The notes beneath the pieces are model-generated. The model had not been told where the DNA came from. It did no database searches and saw nothing but the letters and a program-made list of their open reading frames with translations. This document shows positions 1 through 5,941 of a stretch of 8,027 nucleotides of DNA, in pieces; the stretch's first letter is position 1, and each line of letters opens with the position of its first letter. The stretch spans positions 1 through 8,027 of the forward strand of contig JAEXRD010000014.1 in the NCBI GenBank assembly GCA_023438245.1, read 5' to 3'. The stretch comes from Pseudomonadota bacterium. GTDB taxonomy: Bacteria > Desulfobacterota > Desulfovibrionia > Desulfovibrionales > Desulfovibrionaceae. The translations under genes were made by a program, and so were the position numbers.

Positions 1-1681
1 CGGCCAGCGCGGTGGCCTCCTGGGTCTTCTGCTCGCTCTGGGCGATCATGGCCTTGTTGATTTCCTCGGCCGCCGACGACTGCTGCTCGGCCGCGGCGGC
101 GATGCCGGCCACTTCCCGGGCACTGGCTTCGGCCAGATCGAGAATTTCCCGCAGCACGTCGCCGGACTTTTGCGCCAGGGTGGTGGCGCTCTCCACCGCG
201 CGCGAGGAGCGGTCCACGTTCTCCATGTTCTTGCGCGTGCCCTGCTGAATGCCGCTCACGGCGTCGCCCACCTCCTTGGTGGCGGTCATGGTCTTCTCGG
301 CCAGCTTGCGCACCTCGTCGGCCACAACGGCGAAGCCGCGCCCGGCGTCCCCCGCGCGGGCGGCCTCGATGGCGGCGTTGAGCGCCAGCAGGTTGGTCTG
401 GTCGGCGATGTCGGAAATGACGTTCATGATCTGGCCGATGCCCTCGGCCTGTCGACCCAGGGCTTCCATGTCGCGCTTCAGCTCCACGGACATCCTGTGC
501 ATCTCGCCGATGCCCTCCACCACCTGGCTGACCACCTGGGAGCCTTCGGCGGCCTTCCTGCGGGCCACATCCGTGCTTTCGGCGGCCTGGGAGGCGTTCC
601 TGGCCACCTCGAGAACGGTGGAGTTCATCTCCTCCATGGCCGTGGCCGTCTCGCCCACGCGGACGCTTTGCACCTCGGTCCCGCGGCTGGACTGCTCGAT
701 CTGGGCGGAGAGCTCCTCGCTGGCGCTGGAGACGACATCCACCACCCGTTCCAGTTGGCGGGCGGCCTGCATCATGCCCTCGGCCTTGGCCCGCTCGGCG
801 GCGGCCTTGGCCTGGTTGGCCTCCTCGGTGGCGATGTCCGCCAAGCGGGCCTGCTCGGTAGCCTCGGCGCTCTTCTGGTCGGCCTCGGCGATCTTGGCCT
901 TCATGGTGCCCACCATGCCCTGGATGACGTGGTACACGCCCCCTTCCTTCTTCTGCGGACGGAAGGCCACGTTCAGGTCGCCCCCGGCGATCCTGCCCGC
1001 CACCTCGGCCAGGTAGCCGGGGTCCTCGCCCAGCTGGGCCATGACGCTGCGCACGAGCAGGATGGCCACCACCACGCCCAGGCCCGTAGCCAGCGCCAGG
1101 GCGGTCAGGATGAGCATCCTGCCCCGGGAGTAGGTGGCGTAGGCCGCATTGGCCTCGTCGTCGCCGCCCTTGTCGTTGATCTTGATGAGCTCCTGGATGA
1201 TGGCCAGCGAGCCGTTGATGTTCTTGCGCGTCTCGCCCTCGCTCTCCAGCTGCACCTCGGCCTGCTTGCCCCCCTCCACCAGGTCCGTGATGATCTTGTG
1301 GCGCTCCACGTAGGCGGCCCAGAGCTTGGTGAATTCTTCGAACTTGGCCTTCTCCGCCGGGCTGGAGACGAGTTTTGCGTAGGCCTCCTGGGCCTTGGCC
1401 ATCTCCCCGATGCGCTTGGCCATGTCCTCCTGGGACTTCTTGCGCTCGGCCGGGTCGTCCAGCAGCATGTAGCGCAACTGGGCCCGGCGCACGCCCTGCG
1501 CCAGCCTGTCCAGCTTGCCCGCCTCGCGGATGCTGGGCAGCCAGTTCTTGGCCAGCTGGTCCACGTTGGAGTTCAGCGCATTGAAGCTGGTCAACGCAAT
1601 GCCGCCGGTGAGCAGCAGCATCACGATGACGAGGCCGAAGCCCAACGACAGTTTGTGGGCGAGTTTCATTTGCGCCAGCAT
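1..1681 (-). CDS. Methyl-accepting chemotaxis protein (MCP1), C-terminus off the left edge
   Basis: Inner-membrane chemoreceptor that should signal to CheA/CheW. 560 residues are in view with no stop before the edge. Residues 11-31 are a first membrane helix, about 32-187 a mainly helical periplasmic sensor (four-helix-bundle type by general look), and 188-211 a second membrane helix. A HAMP-like segment follows (about 210-262, containing AQLGEDPGYL at 215-224), then a long coiled coil with the conserved MCP hairpin tip at 439-461 (EAARAGDAGRGFAV...DEVRKLA). The start is ATG at 1681, with GGAGGT at 1692-1687 five bases upstream; an internal ATG at residue 5 is a weaker alternative. The signalling half is nearly identical to that of the neighbouring receptor, while the sensor half is unlike it. 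By comparison with that 589-residue neighbour, roughly 30 residues are missing. The ligand cannot be read from sequence. Confidence 0.95.
   Translation of the reverse strand, partial: MLAQMKLAHKLSLGFGLVIVMLLLTGGIALTSFNALNSNVDQLAKNWLPSIREAGKLDRLAQGVRRAQLRYMLLDDPAERKKSQEDMAKRIGEMAKAQEAYAKLVSSPAEKAKFEEFTKLWAAYVERHKIITDLVEGGKQAEVQLESEGETRKNINGSLAIIQELIKINDKGGDDEANAAYATYSRGRMLILTALALATGLGVVVAILLVRSVMAQLGEDPGYLAEVAGRIAGGDLNVAFRPQKKEGGVYHVIQGMVGTMKAKIAEADQKSAEATEQARLADIATEEANQAKAAAERAKAEGMMQAARQLERVVDVVSSASEELSAQIEQSSRGTEVQSVRVGETATAMEEMNSTVLEVARNASQAAESTDVARRKAAEGSQVVSQVVEGIGEMHRMSVELKRDMEALGRQAEGIGQIMNVISDIADQTNLLALNAAIEAARAGDAGRGFAVVADEVRKLAEKTMTATKEVGDAVSGIQQGTRKNMENVDRSSRAVESATTLAQKSGDVLREILDLAEASAREVAGIAAAAEQQSSAAEEINKAMIAQSEQKTQEATALA
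181..1050. repeat. Direct repeat copy A: MCP1 signalling module
   Basis: Aligns without gaps to 2171-3040 at a constant offset of 1990 bases. In a stretch counted by hand (181-420 against 2171-2410) there are 16 mismatches in 240 bases. Exact shared runs include 384-440 (57 bases) and 273-325 (53 bases). It covers HAMP through most of the signalling coiled coil. Similarity drops sharply at about 1060, at membrane helix 2, and fades left of about 180. Confidence 0.9.
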
Positions 1682-1729
1682 GGTGTACCTCCAGAGATAC
1701 GGCGGAAAAAGAGTGCATAAAGGGACATA

Positions 1730-1758
1730 AGCATAGCCTGCCGCTGAAACTGCGTCAA
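1730..1758 (-). promoter_or_regulatory. Sigma70-like promoter for MCP1
   Basis: On the minus strand, TTGACG (1758-1753; 5 of 6 to consensus) and TATGCT (1735-1730; 4 of 6) are separated by exactly 17 bases. Transcription would start near 1723, giving a leader of about 42 bases before the ATG at 1681. Seen by eye only, with no experimental support. Confidence 0.5.
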
Positions 1759-1788
1759 CGGGGTCCGCCCAAATACCCCGAGTACCAT

Positions 1789-1815
1789 CTATCGTCATTT
1801 TGGCAGCGGAATTTA
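1789..1815 (-). promoter_or_regulatory. Sigma28 (FliA)-like promoter for MCP1
   Basis: On the minus strand, TAAA (1815-1812), a 15-base spacer and GACGATAG (1796-1789) match the flagellar sigma28 pattern TAAA-N15-GCCGATAA: 4 of 4 in the -35, 6 of 8 in the -10, with canonical spacing. Sigma28 control is usual for chemoreceptor genes, so the position just upstream of an MCP adds weight. The leader would be about 100 bases long. It lies between the terminator of MCP2 and the sigma70-like site. Confidence 0.5.
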
Positions 1816-1843
1816 TGGTTCGTTCAGCGATACTCACGAATTT

Positions 1844-1881
1844 AAAAAAAAGAGGGCCGCCGGGAACACTCCCGGCGGCCC
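1844..1881 (-). terminator. Rho-independent terminator of MCP2
   Basis: A perfect 12-bp stem (1854-1865 with 1870-1881) encloses the four-base loop 1866-1869. On the minus strand it is followed, after two bases, by a run of eight T (1851-1844). It begins 26 bases after the MCP2 stop codon. It should insulate MCP1 from read-through, so the two receptors are probably separate transcription units. Confidence 0.93.
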
Positions 1882-1907
1882 TTGAGCAACAACTTCGCCA
1901 GTTCGGC

Positions 1908-3677
1908 CTAGGCGCCGCTCTTCATGCTCTCGATGAGCGCGCGCAGGTTCTGGGCCTGGCTGGCCAGCTCGCCCACGGCCTGGGCCGACTGGCGCATGGC
2001 GTCGGAGGTCTCGGTGGACACCCGGTTGATGTCCTCGATGCTGCGGTTGATTTCCTCGCTGGTGGCCGACTGCTGCTCGCTGGCCGTGGCGATGGAGCGC
2101 ACCTGGTCGGTGACCGTCTCCACCATGTGCACGATCTCATTGAGCGCCTCGCCGGACTGCTGCGCGAGGCTGGTGGCGTTCTCCACCGCGCGCGAGGAGC
2201 GGTCCACGTTCTCCATGTTCTTGCGCGTGCCCTGCTGGATGCCGTTGATGGCGTCCCCCACTTCCTTGGTGGCGGTCATGGTCTTCTCGGCCAGCTTGCG
2301 CACCTCGTCGGCCACCACGGCGAAGCCGCGGCCGGCATCTCCCGCGCGGGCCGCTTCGATGGCGGCGTTCAAGGCCAGCAGGTTGGTCTGGTCGGCGATG
2401 TCGGAAATGACGTTCATGATCTGGCCGATGGCCTCGGCCTGCTTGCCCAGCTCGGACATGTCGGACTTGAGCTCCACGGAGACCTTCTGCATCTCGCCGA
2501 TGCCCTCCACCACCTTGCTCACCACCTGGGAGCCCTCGGCGGCCTTCTTGCGGGCCGCGTTGGTGCTCTCGGCGGCCTGGGAGGCGTTCCTGGCCACTTC
2601 CAGCACGGTGGAGTTCATCTCCTCCATGGCCGTGGCCGTCTCGCCCACGCGGGTGCTCTGCACCTCGGAGCCGCGGCTGGACTGCTCGATCTGGGCGGAG
2701 AGCTCCTCCGAGGCGCTGGACACGACCTCGACGACCTTCTCCAGCTGGCGGGCGGCCTGCATCATGCCCTCGGCCTTGGCCCGCTCGGCGGCGGCCTTGG
2801 CCGTGTTGGCCTCCTCGGTGGCGATGCCCGCCAGCCTGGCCTGCTCGGCGGCCTCGGCGCTCTTCTGGTCGGCCTCGGCGATCTTGCCCTTCATGGTGGC
2901 CACCATGCCCTGCATAACGTGGTACACGCCGCCCTGCTTCTTCTGCGGGCGGAAGGCCACGTTCAGGTCGCCCCCGGCGATCTTGCCCGCCACCTCGGCC
3001 AGGTAGCCGGGGTCCTCGCCCAGCTGGGCCATGATGTTGCGGGTGAGCAGGAGGCCCAGGCCCAGGGACAGGGCGAAGCCCAGGCCCATGAGCAGGTACA
3101 TGAGATTGGCGGCCGCCGCGCCTTCCTTGGTATTCTTATCGGAGATGAGCTTGCCCTGGAGCTTCTTGGACTCCACCAGCTCGTCGATGTGCTTGCGGTA
3201 GCTGTCCGCCACCTTGCGGGCCTCGCCCTGCAGCAGCTGCTGCGCGGCGTCCTCCTTGCCCGCCTGGGCCAGCTCCATGACCTGGTCGGTGACCTTGATG
3301 TACTCGGCCCGGTTCTGCGTCAGGTCGGCAAAGGCCTTCTTGGCCTCAGGGCTCTGCAGGGTTTTCTCGAACACGGCCAGCTTCTCGCTGATGCGCTCGC
3401 GCAGCTTCTTGTTGCCCTCGACCATGTCCTTCTGGATTTCCTTGTCCGTGGTTCCGGCCAGCACCGCCATGTTCACGCGGATGCGCTGGAAGCTCACGGC
3501 CACGTCGGCGATGTCGCCCAGGGGCACGGTCATCTTCTCGTAGAGAAAGGTGTCGGCCTCGTCGATCTGCTTGATTTTATTGACCCCGACAAAGCCAAGG
3601 CCCACGGTTATGGCCGACACGAGCAGGAAGCCCGCGATCAGCTTTGTCTGGAGTTTCATGGATTGCATGAGGGTCAT
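1908..3677 (-). CDS. Methyl-accepting chemotaxis protein (MCP2), complete
   Basis: Complete 589-residue chemoreceptor. Membrane helix 1 is at about 13-32, a helical periplasmic sensor of four-helix-bundle (4HB_MCP-like) type at about 33-188, membrane helix 2 at 191-211, and a HAMP-like segment at about 212-264. A long Ala/Glu-rich coiled coil follows, with the hairpin core at 417-466 (tip EAARAGDAGRGF from 441). About 142 residues follow the tip aspartate D447, which fits the 40-heptad receptor class better than the 36H class of E. coli Tsr; this is a length estimate only. The C-terminus (...LIESMKSGA) lacks the aromatic NWETF-type pentapeptide that tethers CheR in some receptors. The start is ATG at 3677, with AAGGAG at 3690-3685 seven bases upstream. 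The frame stays open to 3842, but that extension has no ribosome site and is not receptor-like. Confidence 0.96.
   Translation of the reverse strand: MTLMQSMKLQTKLIAGFLLVSAITVGLGFVGVNKIKQIDEADTFLYEKMTVPLGDIADVAVSFQRIRVNMAVLAGTTDKEIQKDMVEGNKKLRERISEKLAVFEKTLQSPEAKKAFADLTQNRAEYIKVTDQVMELAQAGKEDAAQQLLQGEARKVADSYRKHIDELVESKKLQGKLISDKNTKEGAAAANLMYLLMGLGFALSLGLGLLLTRNIMAQLGEDPGYLAEVAGKIAGGDLNVAFRPQKKQGGVYHVMQGMVATMKGKIAEADQKSAEAAEQARLAGIATEEANTAKAAAERAKAEGMMQAARQLEKVVEVVSSASEELSAQIEQSSRGSEVQSTRVGETATAMEEMNSTVLEVARNASQAAESTNAARKKAAEGSQVVSKVVEGIGEMQKVSVELKSDMSELGKQAEAIGQIMNVISDIADQTNLLALNAAIEAARAGDAGRGFAVVADEVRKLAEKTMTATKEVGDAINGIQQGTRKNMENVDRSSRAVENATSLAQQSGEALNEIVHMVETVTDQVRSIATASEQQSATSEEINRSIEDINRVSTETSDAMRQSAQAVGELASQAQNLRALIESMKSGA
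2171..3040. repeat. Direct repeat copy B: MCP2 signalling module
   Basis: Partner of 181-1050. Both copies are in the same reading register relative to their genes (3677 minus 1990 is in frame with 1681), so a crossover between them would give an intact chimeric receptor and remove 1990 bases. Confidence 0.9.
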
Positions 3678-3997
3678 GGTCTGGCTCCTTGTTATTTGAT
3701 GCAGGCTCTCGACGACACGCACCGCCGAGAGTTCGGCCCGGGAACTCACACGCCGCCAACCGGAAAGGGGGAGCCAGATGGCGCGCGGTGAAAAACTGTG
3801 TATCGGCGCGAATCCGCGGGAACAATAGCCCCGCCGCGCCACCGCGGCAGCCGGTGCCCTCGGGCAGGGGAAAGACTCCCGCTATCCTTCAGCGTACAGG
3901 ATTATCAATACGGGAGCAAGCGCTCACCTGTTTTTCGGGACATTCCGCGCACTCCGCCCGGAGCAGCCAGGTCCCGCACGTTCAAGAGGCCGAGACC
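3678..3997. other. Intergenic gap between serB and MCP2 (320 bases)
   Basis: No convincing gene is visible on either strand. It should hold the MCP2 promoter and leader. In the MCP2 leader, 3706-3711 (ctctcg) and 3726-3731 (cgagag) form a perfect 6-bp stem around a 14-base loop, about 16 bases before the ribosome site. Just past the serB stop, 3936-3941 and 3971-3976 (cgggac/gtcccg) can pair around an inner CTCC/GGAG hairpin. On the minus strand that structure is followed by A's rather than T's, so it is not a standard terminator. GATAAT occurs on the minus strand near 3900-3907 without a good -35. I do not recognise a riboswitch. Confidence 0.6.
3800..3826 (-). promoter_or_regulatory. Possible sigma28-like promoter for MCP2 (good -10, poor -35)
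   Basis: GCCGATAC on the minus strand (3807-3800) matches the sigma28 -10 GCCGATAA at 7 of 8 positions. The expected -35 position 15 bases upstream reads ATTG (3826-3823) rather than TAAA, which is poor. The implied leader of roughly 115 bases is similar to that predicted from the sigma28-like site of MCP1. Without a -35 match this is only suggestive. Confidence 0.3.
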
Positions 3998-5212
3998 TCA
4001 GCCCAGGGTCTCGCGCTCGCGGAAGCCGATGAGGTAGAGGATGGCGTCCAGGCCCAGGGTGGAGATGCTCTGGCGCGCCCCGGCCTTGACCTTGGGCTTG
4101 GCGTGGAAGGCGATGCCCAGGCCCGCGATGCCCAGCATGGGCAGGTCGTTGGCGCCGTCGCCCACGGCGATGACCTGGCGCAGGTCGATGCCCTCGCGCT
4201 CGGCCAGGCGGCGCAGCAGCTCGGCCTTGCGCGCGCCGTCCACGATGGGCCCCACCACCTTGCCGGTGAGCTTGCCGTCCTTCACCTCCAGCTTGTTGGC
4301 ATAGACGTAGTCCATGCCCAGGAGCTTCTGCAGCCGCTCGCCGAAGTAGGTGAAGCCGCCGGAGATGATGGCCGTCTTGAAGCCCAGGCGCTTGAGGTTG
4401 GCCATGAGGCGCTCCGCGCCCTCGGTGACGGGCAGGGTGGCGGCCACCTCCTCCAGCACGCTGGCGTCCAGGCCCTTCAGCAGGGCCAGGCGGCGGCGCA
4501 GGCTCTCCTTGAAGTCGTACTCCCCGCGCATGGCCCCGGCGGTGATGGCGCAGACCTCGTCGCCCGCGCCCGCGCGCTTGGCCAGCTCGTCGATGACCTC
4601 CACCTGGATGAGCGTGGAGTCCATGTCGAAGGCCACCAGCCTGCGGTTGCGGCGGAAGAGGTTGTCCTCCTGCAGGGCGATGTCCACGCCCAGCTCGGCG
4701 CTGATGTCCATGAATTCCTTGCGGATGGCGGTCCAGTCCGCGCTCTTGCCGCGCACGGAGAACTCCACGCAGGCCGGGCGGGCCTCGGCGTCGCTGGTGA
4801 GCGAAACGCGCCCGGAGAGGCGGTTGATGATGTCGATGTTCAGCCCGTGGGCGGCCAGGGTGCCGGTGAGCCGGGAGAGGTGCGCGGCCTCCAGCCTGCG
4901 GGCCAGCAGGGTGACGATGTGCCGGGGCTTGCCCTGCACACCCACCCAGTCCTCGTAGTCCTCGGGGCTGATGGGCGTGAGCTTGAGGGTAATGCCCTGC
5001 TCGTGGGCCTTGAACAGCAGGTCCTTCAGCACCGGGGCGGCCTGGGCGGCCTCGGGCAGGGCCACCAGCATGCCCAGGGTGAGGTGATCGTGGATGACCA
5101 CCTGGCCGATGTCCAGCACGTCCACGCCGCAGGCGGCCAGGATGCCGGTGAGGCTGGAGGTGATCCCTGGCCGGTCCTCGCCGGTGGCGTGGATGAGGAT
5201 GATTTCGCGCAT
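3998..5212 (-). CDS. serB: Phosphoserine phosphatase with two N-terminal ACT domains
   Basis: Cytoplasmic HAD-family enzyme that hydrolyses O-phospho-L-serine to serine and phosphate, the final step of the phosphorylated serine pathway. It has 404 residues. ACT-type regulatory domains lie at about 3-80 (starting IILIHATGEDRPGITSSL) and about 97-180 (HIVTLLARRLEAAHLSRLTG); these often bind amino acids. The HAD core starts near 190. Motif I is DMDST at 196-200 (nucleophile D196, acid/base D198), motif II is SGG at 284-286, the motif III lysine is probably K329, and motif IV is GDGANDLPM at 351-359. All catalytic motifs are intact. The length resembles the two-ACT SerB2 type (mycobacterial, about 400 residues) more than E. 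coli SerB (322). The start is ATG at 5212, with AGGGAGAG at 5228-5221 eight bases upstream; the frame is open further up but lacks family similarity. It appears monocistronic here. Confidence 0.96.
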   Translation of the reverse strand: MREIILIHATGEDRPGITSSLTGILAACGVDVLDIGQVVIHDHLTLGMLVALPEAAQAAPVLKDLLFKAHEQGITLKLTPISPEDYEDWVGVQGKPRHIVTLLARRLEAAHLSRLTGTLAAHGLNIDIINRLSGRVSLTSDAEARPACVEFSVRGKSADWTAIRKEFMDISAELGVDIALQEDNLFRRNRRLVAFDMDSTLIQVEVIDELAKRAGAGDEVCAITAGAMRGEYDFKESLRRRLALLKGLDASVLEEVAATLPVTEGAERLMANLKRLGFKTAIISGGFTYFGERLQKLLGMDYVYANKLEVKDGKLTGKVVGPIVDGARKAELLRRLAEREGIDLRQVIAVGDGANDLPMLGIAGLGIAFHAKPKVKAGARQSISTLGLDAILYLIGFRERETLG

Positions 5213-5228
5213 GCGGTGTGCTCTCCCT

Positions 5229-5284
5229 GGGGGCGTGTGGCCCCGGCGCACCTTGGCACACTTTGGGGCTCGGCTCAAGGCCGG
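5229..5284 (-). promoter_or_regulatory. Structured leader of serB
   Basis: Directly before the serB ribosome site, 5230-5234 (ggggc) and 5240-5244 (gcccc) form a 5-bp stem with a 5-base loop. A second, larger pairing joins 5243-5247 (ccggc) to 5280-5284 (gccgg) and 5252-5255 (cttg) to 5276-5279 (caag), with a four-base bulge. The two structures share bases 5243-5244, so they compete slightly. In such GC-rich DNA this may be chance. No known riboswitch is recognised, and I could not identify a convincing minus-strand promoter further upstream. Confidence 0.3.
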
Positions 5285-5303
5285 TGGGCAAGGTGTTTGC
5301 TGT

Positions 5304-5325
5304 TTGACAATTTGATATTGACAAT
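5304..5325. repeat. Tandem TTGACAAT direct repeat
   Basis: TTGACAAT occurs at 5304-5311 and again at 5318-5325, separated by TTGATA (5312-5317). The period is 14 bases, and the spacer is itself a partial copy. The AT-rich block (about 5300-5347) stands out from the GC-rich surroundings and lies between the divergent serB and cysteine-rich genes. It could be a paired regulator site or a duplicated -35 element. Confidence 0.6.
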
Positions 5326-5332
5326 AAATAGC
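5314..5332. promoter_or_regulatory. Fur-box-like operator candidate
   Basis: GATATTGACAATAAATAGC agrees with the classical Fur consensus GATAATGATAATCATTATC at 14 of 19 positions by direct count. It covers the -35 and part of the spacer of the plus-strand promoter, where a repressor would act. The palindromic right half is the weaker half, and AT-rich promoter DNA can reach such scores by chance. Confidence 0.3.
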
Positions 5333-5346
5333 GTACTTGCTATTCT
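5318..5346 (+). promoter_or_regulatory. Sigma70-like promoter of the cysteine-rich gene
   Basis: TTGACA (5318-5323, a perfect -35), a 17-base spacer and TATTCT (5341-5346; 4 of 6) read toward the gene at 5450. Transcription would begin near 5353, giving a leader of about 97 bases. A second TTGACA at 5304-5309 has no good -10 at normal spacing. Confidence 0.6.
5327..5344. promoter_or_regulatory. 6+6 dyad overlapping the -10
   Basis: AATAGC (5327-5332), six bases, then GCTATT (5339-5344) form a perfect inverted repeat. It overlaps the spacer and the first four bases of the -10 at 5341-5346, a typical place for a dimeric repressor. The regulator is unknown. Confidence 0.4.
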
Positions 5347-5449
5347 TTGCCTGCAACGGCGGAACACCGGCCAGGGGCCACTCCCCCAGACACCCGGGCG
5401 CGTCCGCAAGCATTCGCGCCATTGGCGCGGACACGGGAGGAACGTCCCC

Positions 5450-5764
5450 ATGCCCTGCATACGGACCCGCGACGCGGCGCAAGAAACCCCTTGCGGCGCC
5501 GGGCGCAACACCCTGCCCGGCGGGCTTGAGCCCCGCTGCGGCGACTGCGAGCACTTCGACGAGGACGGCTGCGACCAGGCCGCCGAGGCCCTGGCCCTGG
5601 AGGGCTGGCCCCGGGCCGCCGTGGTGGTGGACGCCTGGGCCGACGCCGGGCGCTGCCCCCAGTACGCCCCCGGGGCCGACCTGGAGCTTGGCCTGGACGA
5701 GGAGGACGCCGCGCACAGAAGCCGGGCCAGGCTGGAGGCCATGCGCGGCTACGCCATTTGGTAA
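5450..5764 (+). CDS. Small cysteine-rich protein of unknown function
   Basis: 104 residues; I do not recognise the family. Six cysteines lie at 3, 15, 30, 33, 41 and 69. Positions 30, 33, 41 and 69 form C-x2-C-x7-C-x27-C, within RCGDCEHFDEDGC and later GRCPQY, a spacing that could bind zinc or an iron-sulfur cluster. Acidic residues are frequent (D61, D65, and the DEED run at 83-86). There is no signal peptide or membrane helix, so it is likely cytoplasmic. It is judged real because nearly every third codon position from residue 13 onward is G or C, GGGAGG at 5435-5440 sits nine bases before the ATG, and a sigma70-like promoter lies upstream. It is the only plus-strand gene in the window, divergent from serB and convergent with the kinase. 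Function is open; metal-related or redox roles are inference only. Confidence 0.8.
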   Translation: MPCIRTRDAAQETPCGAGRNTLPGGLEPRCGDCEHFDEDGCDQAAEALALEGWPRAAVVVDAWADAGRCPQYAPGADLELGLDEEDAAHRSRARLEAMRGYAIW

Positions 5765-5855
5765 AGTGACAAACATTTTCGGCCGCGGCGGCCTGCGCAC
5801 CTCCACAGCGCCCACCCGCACAGGCTTCCTCCATGCCCTGGGCCGCCAGCGCCGC

Positions 5856-5910
5856 GCCGCCCCGGTTCCGCCCGCCCCCTCCACACCCTGCGGGCGGGAG
5901 CCGGGGCGGC
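5856..5910. terminator. Long GC hairpin between convergent genes
   Basis: 5856-5865 pairs perfectly with 5901-5910 (10 bp), and 5868-5875 pairs with 5890-5897 (8 bp). They are separated by a 2-by-3 internal loop and closed by a 14-base loop. It lies 91 bases after the stop of the cysteine-rich gene and 31 bases after the stop of the kinase gene, so it could end both transcripts. Neither strand has a T run after it, so it is not a classical intrinsic terminator; it may instead stabilise 3' ends or block read-through with Rho. Confidence 0.5.
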
Positions 5911-5941
5911 CCCTTGTCCGGGCCGCGCGGCAGTCACCGGC

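Noticed and set aside
170..1720. Long plus-strand open frame (516 codons) opposite MCP1
   Set aside because: It is antisense to a clear MCP; its His/Leu/Gly-rich low-complexity product is typical of GC-rich antisense frames.
1800..3791. Plus-strand open frame of 663 codons opposite MCP2
   Set aside because: It starts next to the terminator, is antisense to a complete receptor and resembles no protein. Its likeness to the frame at 170-1720 only mirrors the MCP repeat.
3678..3800. c-di-GMP (GEMM) riboswitch in the MCP2 leader
   Set aside because: These riboswitches can precede chemoreceptor genes in deltaproteobacteria, but I could not find the conserved GEMM core; only a simple 6-bp hairpin is visible.
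3931..3976. Intrinsic terminator for serB
   Set aside because: The pairing 3936-3941/3971-3976 is followed by A's, not T's, on the serB strand.
3689..5764. Plus-strand frame of 691 codons across serB into the cysteine-rich gene
   Set aside because: Its tail is the true small gene; the upstream part is antisense to serB and non-protein-like. The ATG at 5450 has the ribosome site.
5213..5884. N-terminal extension of serB up to 5884
   Set aside because: The ATG at 5212 has a ribosome site and begins directly at the ACT domain; the extension is antisense to the cysteine-rich gene.
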